A stretch of DNA of 45,395 bases from Sideroxydans sp. (GTDB taxonomy: Bacteria; Pseudomonadota; Gammaproteobacteria; Burkholderiales; Gallionellaceae), in NCBI GenBank assembly GCA_028687425.1, contig JAQUAD010000017.1, positions 1 through 45,395 of the forward strand, given 5' to 3'. Below the pieces are notes generated by a model, which was not told the DNA's origin, did not search any database, and worked only from the letters and a program-made list of their open reading frames with translations. Both the position numbers and the translations under genes were made by a program. Positions 25,825-35,100 of the stretch are shown piece after piece; positions within the stretch are counted from its first letter, which is position 1; every line of letters starts with the position of its first letter.

Positions 25825-27505
25825 GATTGATCTCCTGTAAGGTGGTCTCGCCGCGCATCACCATGTCCAGCGCGCCTTCGCGCAGGAAGCGGGTGCCGTT
25901 GCGGCGGGCGGCTTCGCGCACCAATCGCACCGGCTGACGCGCGATGATGAGTTCGCGGATCTCGTCGTTCAGATTGAGGATCTCGGCGATGGCTTTGCGT
26001 CCCTTGTAGCCGGTGCCGCGACACTGGCCGCAACCGCGGCCGGCGCGGAATGTGAAGTTGCGCGCATCGGCCAGACTGATGCCTGAATCTAGTATCAGCG
26101 CCTCGTCCGGATGGTCCTCCGTCGCACAATGTGTGCAGTTCACCCGTACCAGACGCTGCGCCAGAATACCGTTCATGGCCGACACGAAGCTGTACGGGTC
26201 GACACCCATGTGCATGAAACGGCCGATCACATCGAACACGTTGTTGGCATGCACGGTGGTGAACACCAGATGGCCGGTCAGCGCCGACTGCACGGCGATC
26301 TGCGCGGTCTCGGCATCGCGGATCTCGCCCACCATGATCTTGTCCGGGTCGTGGCGCAGGATGGAACGCAGGCCGCGCTCGAAGGTCAGCCCCTTCTTCT
26401 CGTTGACCGGGATCTGCAGCACGCCGGGCAACTGGTACTCGACCGGATCCTCGATGGTGATGATCTTGTCCTGCCCCTGATTGATCTCCGAGATCGCCGC
26501 GTACAGCGTGGTGGTCTTGCCGCTGCCGGTGGGGCCGGTGACCAGCACCATGCCGTAAGGCTCGTTGGACAGTCGGCGCAAGGTGGAGATGGAATGATCG
26601 TCGAAACCCAGATAGTCCAGGCGCAAGCCCTTGATCTGGTCGGACAGCGTCTGCTTGTCCAGCACGCGCAGCACCGCGTCCTCGCCGAACACGCTGGGCA
26701 TGATGGAGACGCGGATGTCCACTTCGTGATGCTGGATCGACACCTTGAAGCGCCCATCCTGCGGCACGCGCCGTTCGGCGATGTCCAGGCCGGAGATCAC
26801 CTTGACGCGCGAGATCACCTGCTCCGCCATGTCCAGGCCCGACATCGAGCCAACCGAGGTCAGCACGCCGTCGATGCGGTATTTGATGTTGAGGCCGGAC
26901 GGGCCTGTCTCCAGATGGATGTCGCTGGCCTCGGCCTTGAGCGCGTCGTACACCGTCGAGTGCACCAGCTTGACCACCGGGCTGACGTCCTCGCTGATGG
27001 TCTTGAACGACAGCTCTTCCACGTTGTCGTCCAGTGCCACCAGCTTGCTGGCCACTGCTTGCAGGTTGTCCATCGCATGCAGCGACTCTTCGTAATGTGC
27101 CAGATAAGCCGCGATGTCGCGGCTGTGCGCCAGTCCCCAGCTGAAATCCGCTGGGATGCGCTGCTCGGCCCAGGCCTGCAGTGCGGGGTTGAACGGATCG
27201 CTCATGATCAGCAACAGCTGTTCATCTTCGTCCCGCAGCGCGAGGCATTCCCGTTCCAGTGCCTCGGAAAAAGGCAATGTCTCGAACGCAGGCACCAGCC
27301 GGCTCAATGACTCCATGTCGAACACGCGGTAACGCAGCATGCTGCCCAGCGCATCGACGAAGCGGTCCGCGTCCAGGCCGGCCTGTTCTTCCAGCACGTT
27401 CACCACGCTGCGCAGGCTCTGCGCGGCGATGCCTCGCGCCTCGCGCACTTGCTGTGCCGAGAACAGCGGTCCGCTCAAAGCGGGATCGGTCGCACTCATG
27501 TTCAT
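25805..27505 (-). CDS. Type II secretion/type IV pilus assembly ATPase (GspE/PilB/MshE family)
   Basis: 566-residue hexameric motor. An N-terminal MshEN/GspE-N-like domain spans about 40-150. The P-loop GPTGSGKT is at 324-331, the Asp box follows at ITIEDPVEY, the Walker B-like stretch MVGEIRD is at 391-397 and the His box is TTVHANN. The tetracysteine zinc site is complete (Cys457, 460, 492, 495). These place it with extension/secretion motors rather than retraction PilT. ATG at 27505 overlaps the gspF stop with GGGAG upstream. Confidence 0.93.
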   Translation of the reverse strand: MNMSATDPALSGPLFSAQQVREARGIAAQSLRSVVNVLEEQAGLDADRFVDALGSMLRYRVFDMESLSRLVPAFETLPFSEALERECLALRDEDEQLLLIMSDPFNPALQAWAEQRIPADFSWGLAHSRDIAAYLAHYEESLHAMDNLQAVASKLVALDDNVEELSFKTISEDVSPVVKLVHSTVYDALKAEASDIHLETGPSGLNIKYRIDGVLTSVGSMSGLDMAEQVISRVKVISGLDIAERRVPQDGRFKVSIQHHEVDIRVSIMPSVFGEDAVLRVLDKQTLSDQIKGLRLDYLGFDDHSISTLRRLSNEPYGMVLVTGPTGSGKTTTLYAAISEINQGQDKIITIEDPVEYQLPGVLQIPVNEKKGLTFERGLRSILRHDPDKIMVGEIRDAETAQIAVQSALTGHLVFTTVHANNVFDVIGRFMHMGVDPYSFVSAMNGILAQRLVRVNCTHCATEDHPDEALILDSGISLADARNFTFRAGRGCGQCRGTGYKGRKAIAEILNLNDEIRELIIARQPVRLVREAARRNGTRFLREGALDMVMRGETTLQEINRVTFVA

Positions 27506-28692
27506 TGGATGCTCCCTGCCAGTTCAAAGATCGGGAAATACATCAGCACCACGATGACGCCGATGACCAGACCGACGACCGCCATCAACAGCGGCTCGAA
27601 CATCTTGATGAAACGTTCCACCCAGCGTGCCGTCTCTTCCTCGTAGAACACCGCGATGCGTTCCATCATCTCGCCCATGCGGCCGGTGCGCTCGCCCACG
27701 CGCAGCATGCGCATGGCTAGTGGTGTGGCCAGACCGTTCTTCTCCATCGCCTGCGAGATCGAGCCACCCTCCTTGATGCCGGTCGCGGCCAGCACCAGCT
27801 GGCCGCGCATCGATGCCTGCAACAATCCACCGACCAGCTGCAAGGCCTGCAGCACCGGCATGCCGCCCTGCAGCAACATGCCCAGCGAGCGGTAGAAGCG
27901 CGCCATCTGGTACAGGTGCAGCCGCTTGCCCAGCGCAGGCAAACGCCATAACTTCAGCTCTGCCCAACGGCGACATGCCGGTTGCATGGCAGCGAAGAAC
28001 AGCATCGCTACCGACAGCACCGTGACCAGCAGGAACGCCAGCCAGTGCGCATCCAGAAAGCGGCCCCATTCCATCAGCAACCAGGACATGAGCGGCAGCT
28101 CGCCGCCGATGTCCTCGTAGATGTGACTGAAGCGCGGTACCACGAACAACATCAGGAACAACAGCACCAGCCCGCCCACCCCGGCCAAGATGGCCGGGTA
28201 GATCGAGGAACTGACCACCTTGCGGCGGATGCCATCCATCTGCGTCTGGTACACGATGTAGCGCGACAGCACCTCGGCCAGCGCGCCGGTCTTTTCGCTG
28301 GCGCGCACGGTCGCCACATACAGCGCGGGAAACTCCTTCGGCGACTGCTCCAGCGCATGCGAGAAGCTGTGGCCTTCATACAGCGAGGTGATGATCTGCG
28401 TCAGGGTCTTCTTGATATGCGGTTGCGCTTCCTTTTCGGCCAGCGCTTCCAGCGCCTCCACCAGCGACAGGCCGGCCTCCAGCAATGCCACCAGTTCCTG
28501 GCTGAACAGCAACAGCGGGAAGGCGGCATGCTGCCAGGGCAACATCGCCGACCAGCGTTGTTTGAGGCGGGTTGCGATCACGGTATAGCCCTGGGCCTGG
28601 GCCTGGGCAGCGGCATCAAGCGCGTCCGCCGCTTCCAGCATGATCGCCATCAAGCCCTGATTGCCGCGCAACACTTTCACCTCGTATTGCAT
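27502..28692 (-). CDS. Inner-membrane platform protein GspF/PilC
   Basis: 396 residues with two repeated T2SSF domains (FSQELVALLEAGLSLVEALEAL and FYRSLGMLLQGGMPVLQALQLV are the paired repeat starts). Three membrane segments are visible, the last at the C-terminus (LLMAVVGLVIGVIVVLMYFPIF). It couples the ATPase to pseudopilin assembly. The start at 28692 has GAGGGGG upstream; the gene follows gspG by 29 bp. Confidence 0.93.
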   Translation of the reverse strand: MQYEVKVLRGNQGLMAIMLEAADALDAAAQAQAQGYTVIATRLKQRWSAMLPWQHAAFPLLLFSQELVALLEAGLSLVEALEALAEKEAQPHIKKTLTQIITSLYEGHSFSHALEQSPKEFPALYVATVRASEKTGALAEVLSRYIVYQTQMDGIRRKVVSSSIYPAILAGVGGLVLLFLMLFVVPRFSHIYEDIGGELPLMSWLLMEWGRFLDAHWLAFLLVTVLSVAMLFFAAMQPACRRWAELKLWRLPALGKRLHLYQMARFYRSLGMLLQGGMPVLQALQLVGGLLQASMRGQLVLAATGIKEGGSISQAMEKNGLATPLAMRMLRVGERTGRMGEMMERIAVFYEEETARWVERFIKMFEPLLMAVVGLVIGVIVVLMYFPIFELAGSIQ

Positions 28693-28721
28693 AACCGCCC
28701 CCTCGTTCGATACGCGACCAG

Positions 28722-29171
28722 CTACCAGCTGGTGATGTCGCGGTCTTCGCCCTGACCGCCGGGCTTGCCATCCTTGCCGTACGAATACAGGTCGTATTCA
28801 CCATGCTCGCCCGGAGATTTGAAAACATACGGGTTACCCCATGGATCGAGCGGCACCCCCTTGCTCAGGTATGGGCCGTCCCATCTCGCCTCGTTGGCAG
28901 GGCGGGTGATCAGCGCCATCAAACCGTCTTCCATGCGCGGGTAATGTCCGGTGTCCACCCGGTAGTAATCCAGTGCCTTGCCCAGTGCCTCGACCTGCGC
29001 CAGTGCAGCCTTCACCTCGGATTTGCCGATCTGCGAGAAATAGCGCGGCCCCACAAAACCGGCGAGCAGGCCGATGATCACCATGACCACCAGCAATTCG
29101 AGCAAGGTGAAGCCCAGATTGGCGGCCGGATTGCGCAGGGTTCGACTGGCCGGTATGAGAAGTTTTTCCAT
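28722..29171 (-). CDS. gspG: Major pseudopilin GspG
   Basis: 149 residues with a 20-residue leader, a prepilin-peptidase site LG/FTLLELLVVM (Glu5 present) and the GspG globular domain ending in GEYDLYSYGKDGKPGGQGEDRDITSW-type sequence. Its aspartates form the calcium site of major pseudopilins. This C-terminus is the strongest argument for a type II secretion rather than pilus identity. It is the first gene of the minus-strand array, with GGAG about 10 bases before the ATG. Confidence 0.93.
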   Translation of the reverse strand: MEKLLIPASRTLRNPAANLGFTLLELLVVMVIIGLLAGFVGPRYFSQIGKSEVKAALAQVEALGKALDYYRVDTGHYPRMEDGLMALITRPANEARWDGPYLSKGVPLDPWGNPYVFKSPGEHGEYDLYSYGKDGKPGGQGEDRDITSW

Positions 29172-29478
29172 GTTTGCCAGGCTCCGTTCGATGGGTGATT
29201 TTTACGGCTCCTACCTTAGCGCCCGTGCGCCGCACTGGCTCTGGGCAGCCAACTGTATTTGTGCGTACATCGAATCCTGTATTTGTTGGGTGGCGTTCCT
29301 CGCATACAGTGCGAAGCAGTTCCCGGAGCAGGACATTAGTCGGCGAATACCGGATATTCAGCCGCGTATTCAAGTCCATTGCTGATTGGAGCGATTCGCG
29401 CGAGGCGCTAATGTGCCAACCGTGTGAACGGGATCTGCCGTTTAACGGGAAGCCATGTCGTGCAAACAGGGAGGCGCT
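29172..29478. promoter_or_regulatory. Divergent intergenic region between gspG and the PAS-GGDEF gene
   Basis: A 307-bp stretch that must contain promoters for both directions. The only clear structure is a direct repeat CTGTATTTGT at 29253-29262 and 29277-29286, 24 bp apart, which could be a tandem regulator site for the secretion array. No convincing sigma70 or sigma54 pair was found, and no protein-like open frame. Confidence 0.45.
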
Positions 29479-30486
29479 ATGAATAACAAGGCCATACAGC
29501 CCGCACAGGAAAAATCCCATACCCGATTCTTCGATTCGTCCGGATTCGAGCTGGCCGAGATGCGGCAGCAACTTGAAGCGGCAACCTTGCTGACCGCATG
29601 CATCATCGAAGATGCCGCCGAAGGCATCATGATCACCGACATGCGCAACATCATCCGTTCGGTCAATCCGGCCTTCGAACGGATCACCGGCTACAAGGCC
29701 GAAGAGGTCATCGGCCGCACCCCTGCCATGTTCCGTTCCGGTTATCACGATGGCGATTTTTACCGGGCCATGTGGGACATGCTGGAAAAGACCGGGCATT
29801 GGCAAGGCGAGATATGGAACCGCCACAAGAGCGGCGAGACCTACCCCGAATGGTTGAGCATCAGTGCCGTCAGGCACTATCAGCAGAATGTTAGCTACTT
29901 CGTCGGTATCTTCTCCGATGCGCACACACAGGAATCCATCATCGAGCGTCTGCAGTACATGGCCTATTACGACGGGCTTACCGGCCTGCCCAACCGGCGC
30001 CTGTTCATCGACCGACTCAACATGGGCATCTCCAACGCGCGGCGCGAGCGGCACAAGCTGGCAGTAATGTTCGTCGATCTCGACCAGTTCAAGCAGATCA
30101 ACGACAGCCTGGGGCACGGCATCGGAGACGGTCTGCTCAAGGGCGTGTCGCAACGCATGAAAGGCTGTCTGCGCGATGTGGACACCCTGGCACGGCTGGC
30201 CGGCGACGAATTCACCGTGGTCCTGCCTTCCCTGTTTGAAGCGGGGGCTGCCGGCAATGTCGCCGAGAAGTTCCTTGCCTGCTTTGCCGATCCGCTGGAG
30301 GTCGAAGGCCACCATTTACGCGTCACTGCCAGCATCGGCATCTACCCCGACGATGGCGAAGATGCCGACAGCCTGATCCAGCACGCGGATGCAGCCATGT
30401 ATCGAATCAAGGAGTCCGGGCGCAACGGCTACCAGCGCTATGAGGCGGGCATGACCAGCTGCCCTTTGCCGGGCAGCGGTAACTGA
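29479..30486 (+). CDS. PAS-GGDEF diguanylate cyclase
   Basis: 335 residues: a PAS domain at about 40-150 (TDMRNIIRSVNPAFERITGYKAEE) and a GGDEF domain at about 160-330. The active-site motif is AGDEF (241-245), a variant found in many active cyclases. An RxxD inhibitory site, RDVD (232-235), sits exactly five residues before it, so product feedback is likely. No EAL domain or membrane segment. The start at 29479 has GGAGG six bases upstream; eight more in-frame codons exist but lack such a site. It probably makes c-di-GMP in response to a PAS-bound signal. Being divergent from the secretion array hints at a surface-related role. Confidence 0.9.
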   Translation: MNNKAIQPAQEKSHTRFFDSSGFELAEMRQQLEAATLLTACIIEDAAEGIMITDMRNIIRSVNPAFERITGYKAEEVIGRTPAMFRSGYHDGDFYRAMWDMLEKTGHWQGEIWNRHKSGETYPEWLSISAVRHYQQNVSYFVGIFSDAHTQESIIERLQYMAYYDGLTGLPNRRLFIDRLNMGISNARRERHKLAVMFVDLDQFKQINDSLGHGIGDGLLKGVSQRMKGCLRDVDTLARLAGDEFTVVLPSLFEAGAAGNVAEKFLACFADPLEVEGHHLRVTASIGIYPDDGEDADSLIQHADAAMYRIKESGRNGYQRYEAGMTSCPLPGSGN

Positions 30487-30515
30487 AAAATCGCGCGTCA
30501 TACGACAACGCAGTT

Positions 30516-31349
30516 TCAAATGACATTCTGCAGATTGTCGATGTGCCAGCAGATGCTGATCCGTGTCCCTTGTCCGCAGCATGAATCCAGCGAGTATTCG
30601 CCGCCGGAAAGGTTGGCGCGTTCCTTCATGCTCAGCAATCCCAGTCCCCGGTCAGAACCGTTGCGGATCGCGACCTCGGCCGGATCGAAACCGTCGCCGT
30701 TGTCCTCGATGGTGAAATGCAAGGCATCGCCGACTTTCTTCAGATGTACGCGAATGCGGTCTGCGTTGGCGTACTTGACGATGTTGCTGGTCGCTTCCTG
30801 GATGATGCGGAAGATGGTGATCTTGAGTTTGCCGGGGATGCTGTGCTCTTGCAGATTGAATTCCTTCTCCACCCGTACGCCGTGGCAGTCGGACTCGAAC
30901 TCGCGGAAGAACCAGCTCAATGTGGGCAGGATACCGAGGTCGTCCAGCATCGGCGGCCGCAGGTCCATGGCGACCTGGCGCACTTCATCCAGCGCCGCCT
31001 GGGTCTTCTGGCGCAGGCGCTTGAGCGAGGATGCGGCCTGTTCGATCGCGCCGCTGGCCAGCAACTGCTCGGATTCAGCCAGTGCCAGCTTGAACATCGT
31101 CAGCGACTGCCCCAGGCCGTCATGCAGGTCACAGGCAATGCGCTTGCGTTCGCTCTCCTGTATCGACAACAGCAGTCCGGCAATGATGCGCTGTTCCGAT
31201 TGCGATTCGCAGCATTCTTCCTTTGAGAATCCGCAGTCTGCGAACGGCTGGCACGAGTTGGCTCGCAGTACGATGCGAGCGGCGAGCGGCAGTTCCTGCT
31301 GCGTTGACTGTTCCACTTGAGTCAACTGCTTCATGGTCTCGATGTCCAT
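30516..31349 (-). CDS. Soluble HisKA_3 histidine kinase with N-terminal cysteine cluster
   Basis: 277 residues, no membrane segment. An N-terminal segment has Cys33, Cys39, Cys46 and Cys47 within 15 residues. The dimerisation domain has His76 in CDLHDGLGQSL. The ATPase domain is intact, with QEATSNIVKYA (N-box), EDNGDGF and RGLGLLSMKERA. It is a clear paralogue of the decayed kinase at 17536-18888 (compare RPPMLDDLGILPTLSWF with RPSSLDDLGLLPTLNWF). The start at 31349 has AAGGGGG upstream; a longer open frame of 42 codons lacks this. The cysteines could hold a redox or metal cofactor. Partners may be the NarL-type regulator or the adjacent FixJ-type one. Confidence 0.87.
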   Translation of the reverse strand: MDIETMKQLTQVEQSTQQELPLAARIVLRANSCQPFADCGFSKEECCESQSEQRIIAGLLLSIQESERKRIACDLHDGLGQSLTMFKLALAESEQLLASGAIEQAASSLKRLRQKTQAALDEVRQVAMDLRPPMLDDLGILPTLSWFFREFESDCHGVRVEKEFNLQEHSIPGKLKITIFRIIQEATSNIVKYANADRIRVHLKKVGDALHFTIEDNGDGFDPAEVAIRNGSDRGLGLLSMKERANLSGGEYSLDSCCGQGTRISICWHIDNLQNVI

Positions 31350-31481
31350 GGCGTCCCCCTTTTCCTGCGTTAGGCTGATGCCTGCCCGGTGCGCTCCAGC
31401 AAAAGAACAAAACTGGAAAACCAGCGCCGCCATGACATGCTCGTTCTGCAGCGGATGCGGTACATGCTGGTTCAATCACTG

Positions 31482-31525
31482 CATATTTTCAATATGGAGG
31501 ATTACCTAGGGAGAACTACCTATGG
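31482..31525. promoter_or_regulatory. Operator-like elements upstream of the soluble kinase gene
   Basis: In the 225-bp gap between the FixJ-type gene and the soluble kinase, CATATT and AATATG form a 15-bp inverted repeat (31482-31496). TACCTA then occurs twice, at 31503-31508 and 31517-31522, 14 bp apart and in the same orientation. Clusters like this often mark LuxR/NarL-class binding sites, but the regulator is not identifiable by eye. The remainder of the gap shows nothing clear. Confidence 0.4.
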
Positions 31526-31574
31526 CGTACCGGCATACGGTGTTGCCGGCAGTGCGGGGGGCGCGTGCCGCGAA

Positions 31575-32195
31575 TCAGTCGTCGCGCAGGGCGAGCCGGC
31601 TTTGCACCAGTTCGGCCACGGTACGGATGTTGAGCTTGCGCATGATATTGGCGCGATGGATGTCCACCGTGCGCGAACTGATGCCCAGCCGCATGCCGAT
31701 CATCTTGCTCGAATCGCCGGACACCACCAGTTCCATGATCTCGCGTTCGCGATCGGTCAAGGCCTCGAAATGGCTGCGCAATTCGTTGCGGGCGCGGTTC
31801 TTGTGACTGTCCTGTTCCACCTGCAGCAGCGCGGCACGCACCCGGTCCAGCAGGTCGTTGGCATTGAACGGTTTCTGCACGAAATCGAAAGCGCCCAGCT
31901 TCAGCGCACGTACCGCGAGAGGGACATCGCCGTGACCGGTGATGATGATGACCGGCAGGTTTATGCCGTTGATCTTCAGGTGTTCCAGCAAGTCCATGCC
32001 GCTCATGCCCGGCATGCGGATGTCCAGCAGGATGCAGCCATGCAGTTGCGGACTGCAGAATTCAAGGAAGCTGTTGGCATCGGAGAACTGCCTGCTGGGC
32101 AAGTCCACCGAGTCCAGCAGGCAGGCGATGGAATCGCGCATCGCCTCGTCGTCGTCGACCACGCATACCACTGCTTGTCCGATTTCACTGTGCAT
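31575..32195 (-). CDS. FixJ/NarL-type response regulator
   Basis: 206 residues: receiver domain with DDDE at 14-17 and phospho-acceptor Asp58 in LLDIRMPGMSG, conserved TGHGDVPLAVRA and KPF, then a LuxR helix-turn-helix (LTDREREIMELVVSGDSSKMIG...RTVDIHRANIMRKLN). The TGHGDVPLAV wording is typical of FixJ. ATG at 32195 overlaps the stop of the large sensor kinase (TGATG), so these two are a coupled two-component pair. It likely controls the copper-protein array upstream or the secretion array downstream; no sequence proof of targets. Confidence 0.92.
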   Translation of the reverse strand: MHSEIGQAVVCVVDDDEAMRDSIACLLDSVDLPSRQFSDANSFLEFCSPQLHGCILLDIRMPGMSGMDLLEHLKINGINLPVIIITGHGDVPLAVRALKLGAFDFVQKPFNANDLLDRVRAALLQVEQDSHKNRARNELRSHFEALTDREREIMELVVSGDSSKMIGMRLGISSRTVDIHRANIMRKLNIRTVAELVQSRLALRDD

Positions 32196-35100
32196 CAATC
32201 ACCCCATGCTGGAAGTGTGAAGTTGAATTCCGCGCCGCCGCTGCTGTTCTGCTCCGCCCATATCTGGCCGCCGTAGTTCTCGATCATCGAGCGGCAGATC
32301 GGCAGGCCCAGGCCCAGACCATCCGGTTTCGAAGTCTGGAACGGGTTGAACACCTTGTCCAGTTCGTCGGCGGCGATCCCCTTGCCGTTGTCACGGATCG
32401 ACACCATGATAGCGCCCGACTCTATCTGGCGGGTAGTGATATGCAGTTCGCGCCGCTGCGAAGACTGCATCGAATCGATGGCGTTCTTGATCAGGTTGAT
32501 CAGGATCTGCTCGATCTCGACCCGGTTCGCCAGCACCGGCGGCAACGGGGAAAGTTCCAGCGCGAGCGACACGTAATGCTGCTGCAACTCGTACTCCATG
32601 AAGCCGACGGTATCCTTGATCAGCGTGTTGATCTCCAGCATGCTGCGTTCCTGCTTCTGCTTGCGCACCAGATTCTTCATGTGGTTGATCATCGCGCCGG
32701 CGCGTTCGGTCTGGATATAGGCATGGCGGATCGACTTGTGCAGACCTTCCTTGTCCCAGTTGTTGCCCTCCATGCGGCGCAGGCAGGCGTCCAGATAGTT
32801 GCTCGCGGCGGACAGCGGCTGGCTCAGCTCGTGCGCCAGACTGGATGCCATCTCGCCGGCGATGTTGAGCCGACCGACATGCTCGATCTCTTCGCGGATC
32901 TCGTCGAACAGCTTGTGGTCGGTGATGTCGATGCAACTGCCGATCAGGCCCAGGAAACTGTTCCTGGCAGTAAAGCGCGGCACACCAGAATCCCTCATCC
33001 AGCGATACACCCCGTCGTAGCGGCGCAACCGGTATTCCAGCTTGAACGGCGACCATTCTTCGAAAGCCGCGCGGTAAGTATCGAGACAGCGCACTCGATC
33101 TTCCGGATGCACACACTCCAGCCATTTCAGCCCGGCCGCCTGCGCCAGCGAGCGGCCGGTAAAGTCGTGCCAGCGCTGGTTGAAGAAACTGCAACCCGGG
33201 AAGTCCGTCGTGTCGGCAACGTCCGCCATCCAGATCAGGTTGGGCGCGCTGTCCGCCATGGTGCGGAAGCGCTGCTCGCTTTCCGCCAGCTGGCGCTCGG
33301 CCTGCTTGTGCGCGCTGATGTCGAACAAAGTGGTGCGGCTCATCAGGAAGTTGCCGTCGGCGTCATATACCGAACCTGCATTCAGCAGCACGGGGAAGGT
33401 CGAGCCGTCCTTGCGCAACAGTTCGTACTCGATGTCCTGCACCGAGCCGGCAAGACGGAAGCGCTCGAAGTTGGAACGGAAGGCCTCGCGGCTGGCCGGG
33501 GTCAATATATCCGTGAAATGCATGCGGCCGACCACCTCCTCCCGCTCGTAGCCCAGCCAGCCGAGTTCGGTGCGGTTGATGCGGATGATCAATCCGTCCG
33601 CGTTCAGCGAGTGGTAACCGCAGGGGGCATTGTTGTACAGGTCCTCGATCTCCGCCGCCGACTGGTGCAGTGCCGCATAGGCCTCCTGCTGGTCAGTGAT
33701 GTCCTGCGTGGTGCCGATCGAACGCAGCGGCTTGCCGGCTTCGTCGTAGAAGGTCTGGCACCACTCGCGCACATGCTTGATGCGGCCGTCGGCGAACAGC
33801 AAGCGGTGCACGATGTCGTAGGGTTCGCGCGCCTGCACCGAACGGGTATACACCTCGTTCACGTAAGCGCGGTCATCGGGGTGCACGGTATCCAGGAAGG
33901 CCTCGTAGGAAGCGCCGAACCTGAAGTGGTTGAGGCCGAAGATGCGGTAGTTCTCTTCCGACCAGTACAGGATGTTGTTGACCAGATCCAGTTCCCAGCT
34001 GCCGATATGTGCCTGTTGCTGCGATTCGTTGAGCAGGGTCTCGCTCTTGCGCAGCACCTCTTCGCCGCGTTTGCGCTCGCTGATGTCGCGGCTGATGCCC
34101 TGCATGTATTTCACGCCTTCCACCTCGATCAGTCGCGCACTGACCTCGACCGGGAACAGCGTGCCGTCCTTGCGCCGGCTGCGGGTCTCGTAACGCAGAC
34201 TGCCCTCCTTCTGCAACTGTTCGACCTGTCCGGCGAACACGGCCGGATCTTCGCTTGTGTCGCGCAGGTCGGTGACGCGCATCTCCAGCAATTCATCGCG
34301 CGTGTAACCGTAGGCATCCACCGCGCGCTCGTTGGCCTCGACGACGCGTCCCGTCTCGTCGGTCACCACGATGATGTCGTTCGCGTACTTGGTCAGGTAC
34401 TCGAAATGCTTGACCAGCATCTCCCGCTCGATCGCGGCATCATGCTGCGTCCGCAGCAATCTGGTCTGCGCCTTCTGGCCGCGCAACCAGGCCAGCACCA
34501 GCAAGCCGCCGATGGCCACGTAGAACACGGCCACGCCGCTCGCCCAGTTCTCCAGCTGCATGATGGGACCCAGCAATTCCTCGCGGTCGACCTTGCTGAC
34601 CATATACCAGGACGTGTCCGCCACGCGGCGCATCTCCGCCACGACCGGCACGCCGCGATAGTCGATGCCGTTGGCCGTCCTCAGTTCGCCCCTGAGCGCC
34701 ATGGCGGCCGGCAAATTTTCGGTCTTTGCGGGAATTTTCAGGGATAGCGTGGTGTTCTTGCGGTGCCGCAGTTCATTGAGGAACAGCACATGTTCGCCTT
34801 CCCGGCGGATCAGCAACGTTTCACCGCTGGCGCTGGGGACGGGCCAATTCCGGATCAAAGGATAGAGGAAGCGGGAAGGATCGATCTTGATCACCACGGC
34901 ACCATCGATCCGTTCCGGCTTGCCCTCGGCATCCGTCAGGGGTTCGATCAGATCGATGGTGATGCTGCCATCGCTTTCATTACGGTGGAAATCCGAGAAT
35001 ACGGCCTGTCTGCTCTCCATCGCCTGCCTGGCCAGACGCATATCCCCGGCGCTCGCGACCGAACCGTTCGGCAGCGACAGCCGGGCCACGCCCTGGCGAT

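Noticed and set aside
26111-27310. A 399-codon plus-strand frame opposite gspE
   Set aside because: Antisense shadow of a gene with all GspE motifs intact.
29172-29478. Sigma54 promoter for the secretion array
   Set aside because: The best TGGC...GC-like match has the wrong GG-to-GC spacing.
28834-30315. A 493-codon minus-strand frame running through gspG and opposite the PAS-GGDEF gene
   Set aside because: It covers an intergenic promoter region and parts of two real genes in other frames; no recognisable domain.
32441-34747. A 768-codon open frame on the plus strand, opposite the multi-PAS kinase gene
   Set aside because: It is an antisense shadow of a GC-rich gene. It has His/Gln/Val/Arg-rich composition with no domain motif, and the minus strand has an unbroken multi-domain kinase.
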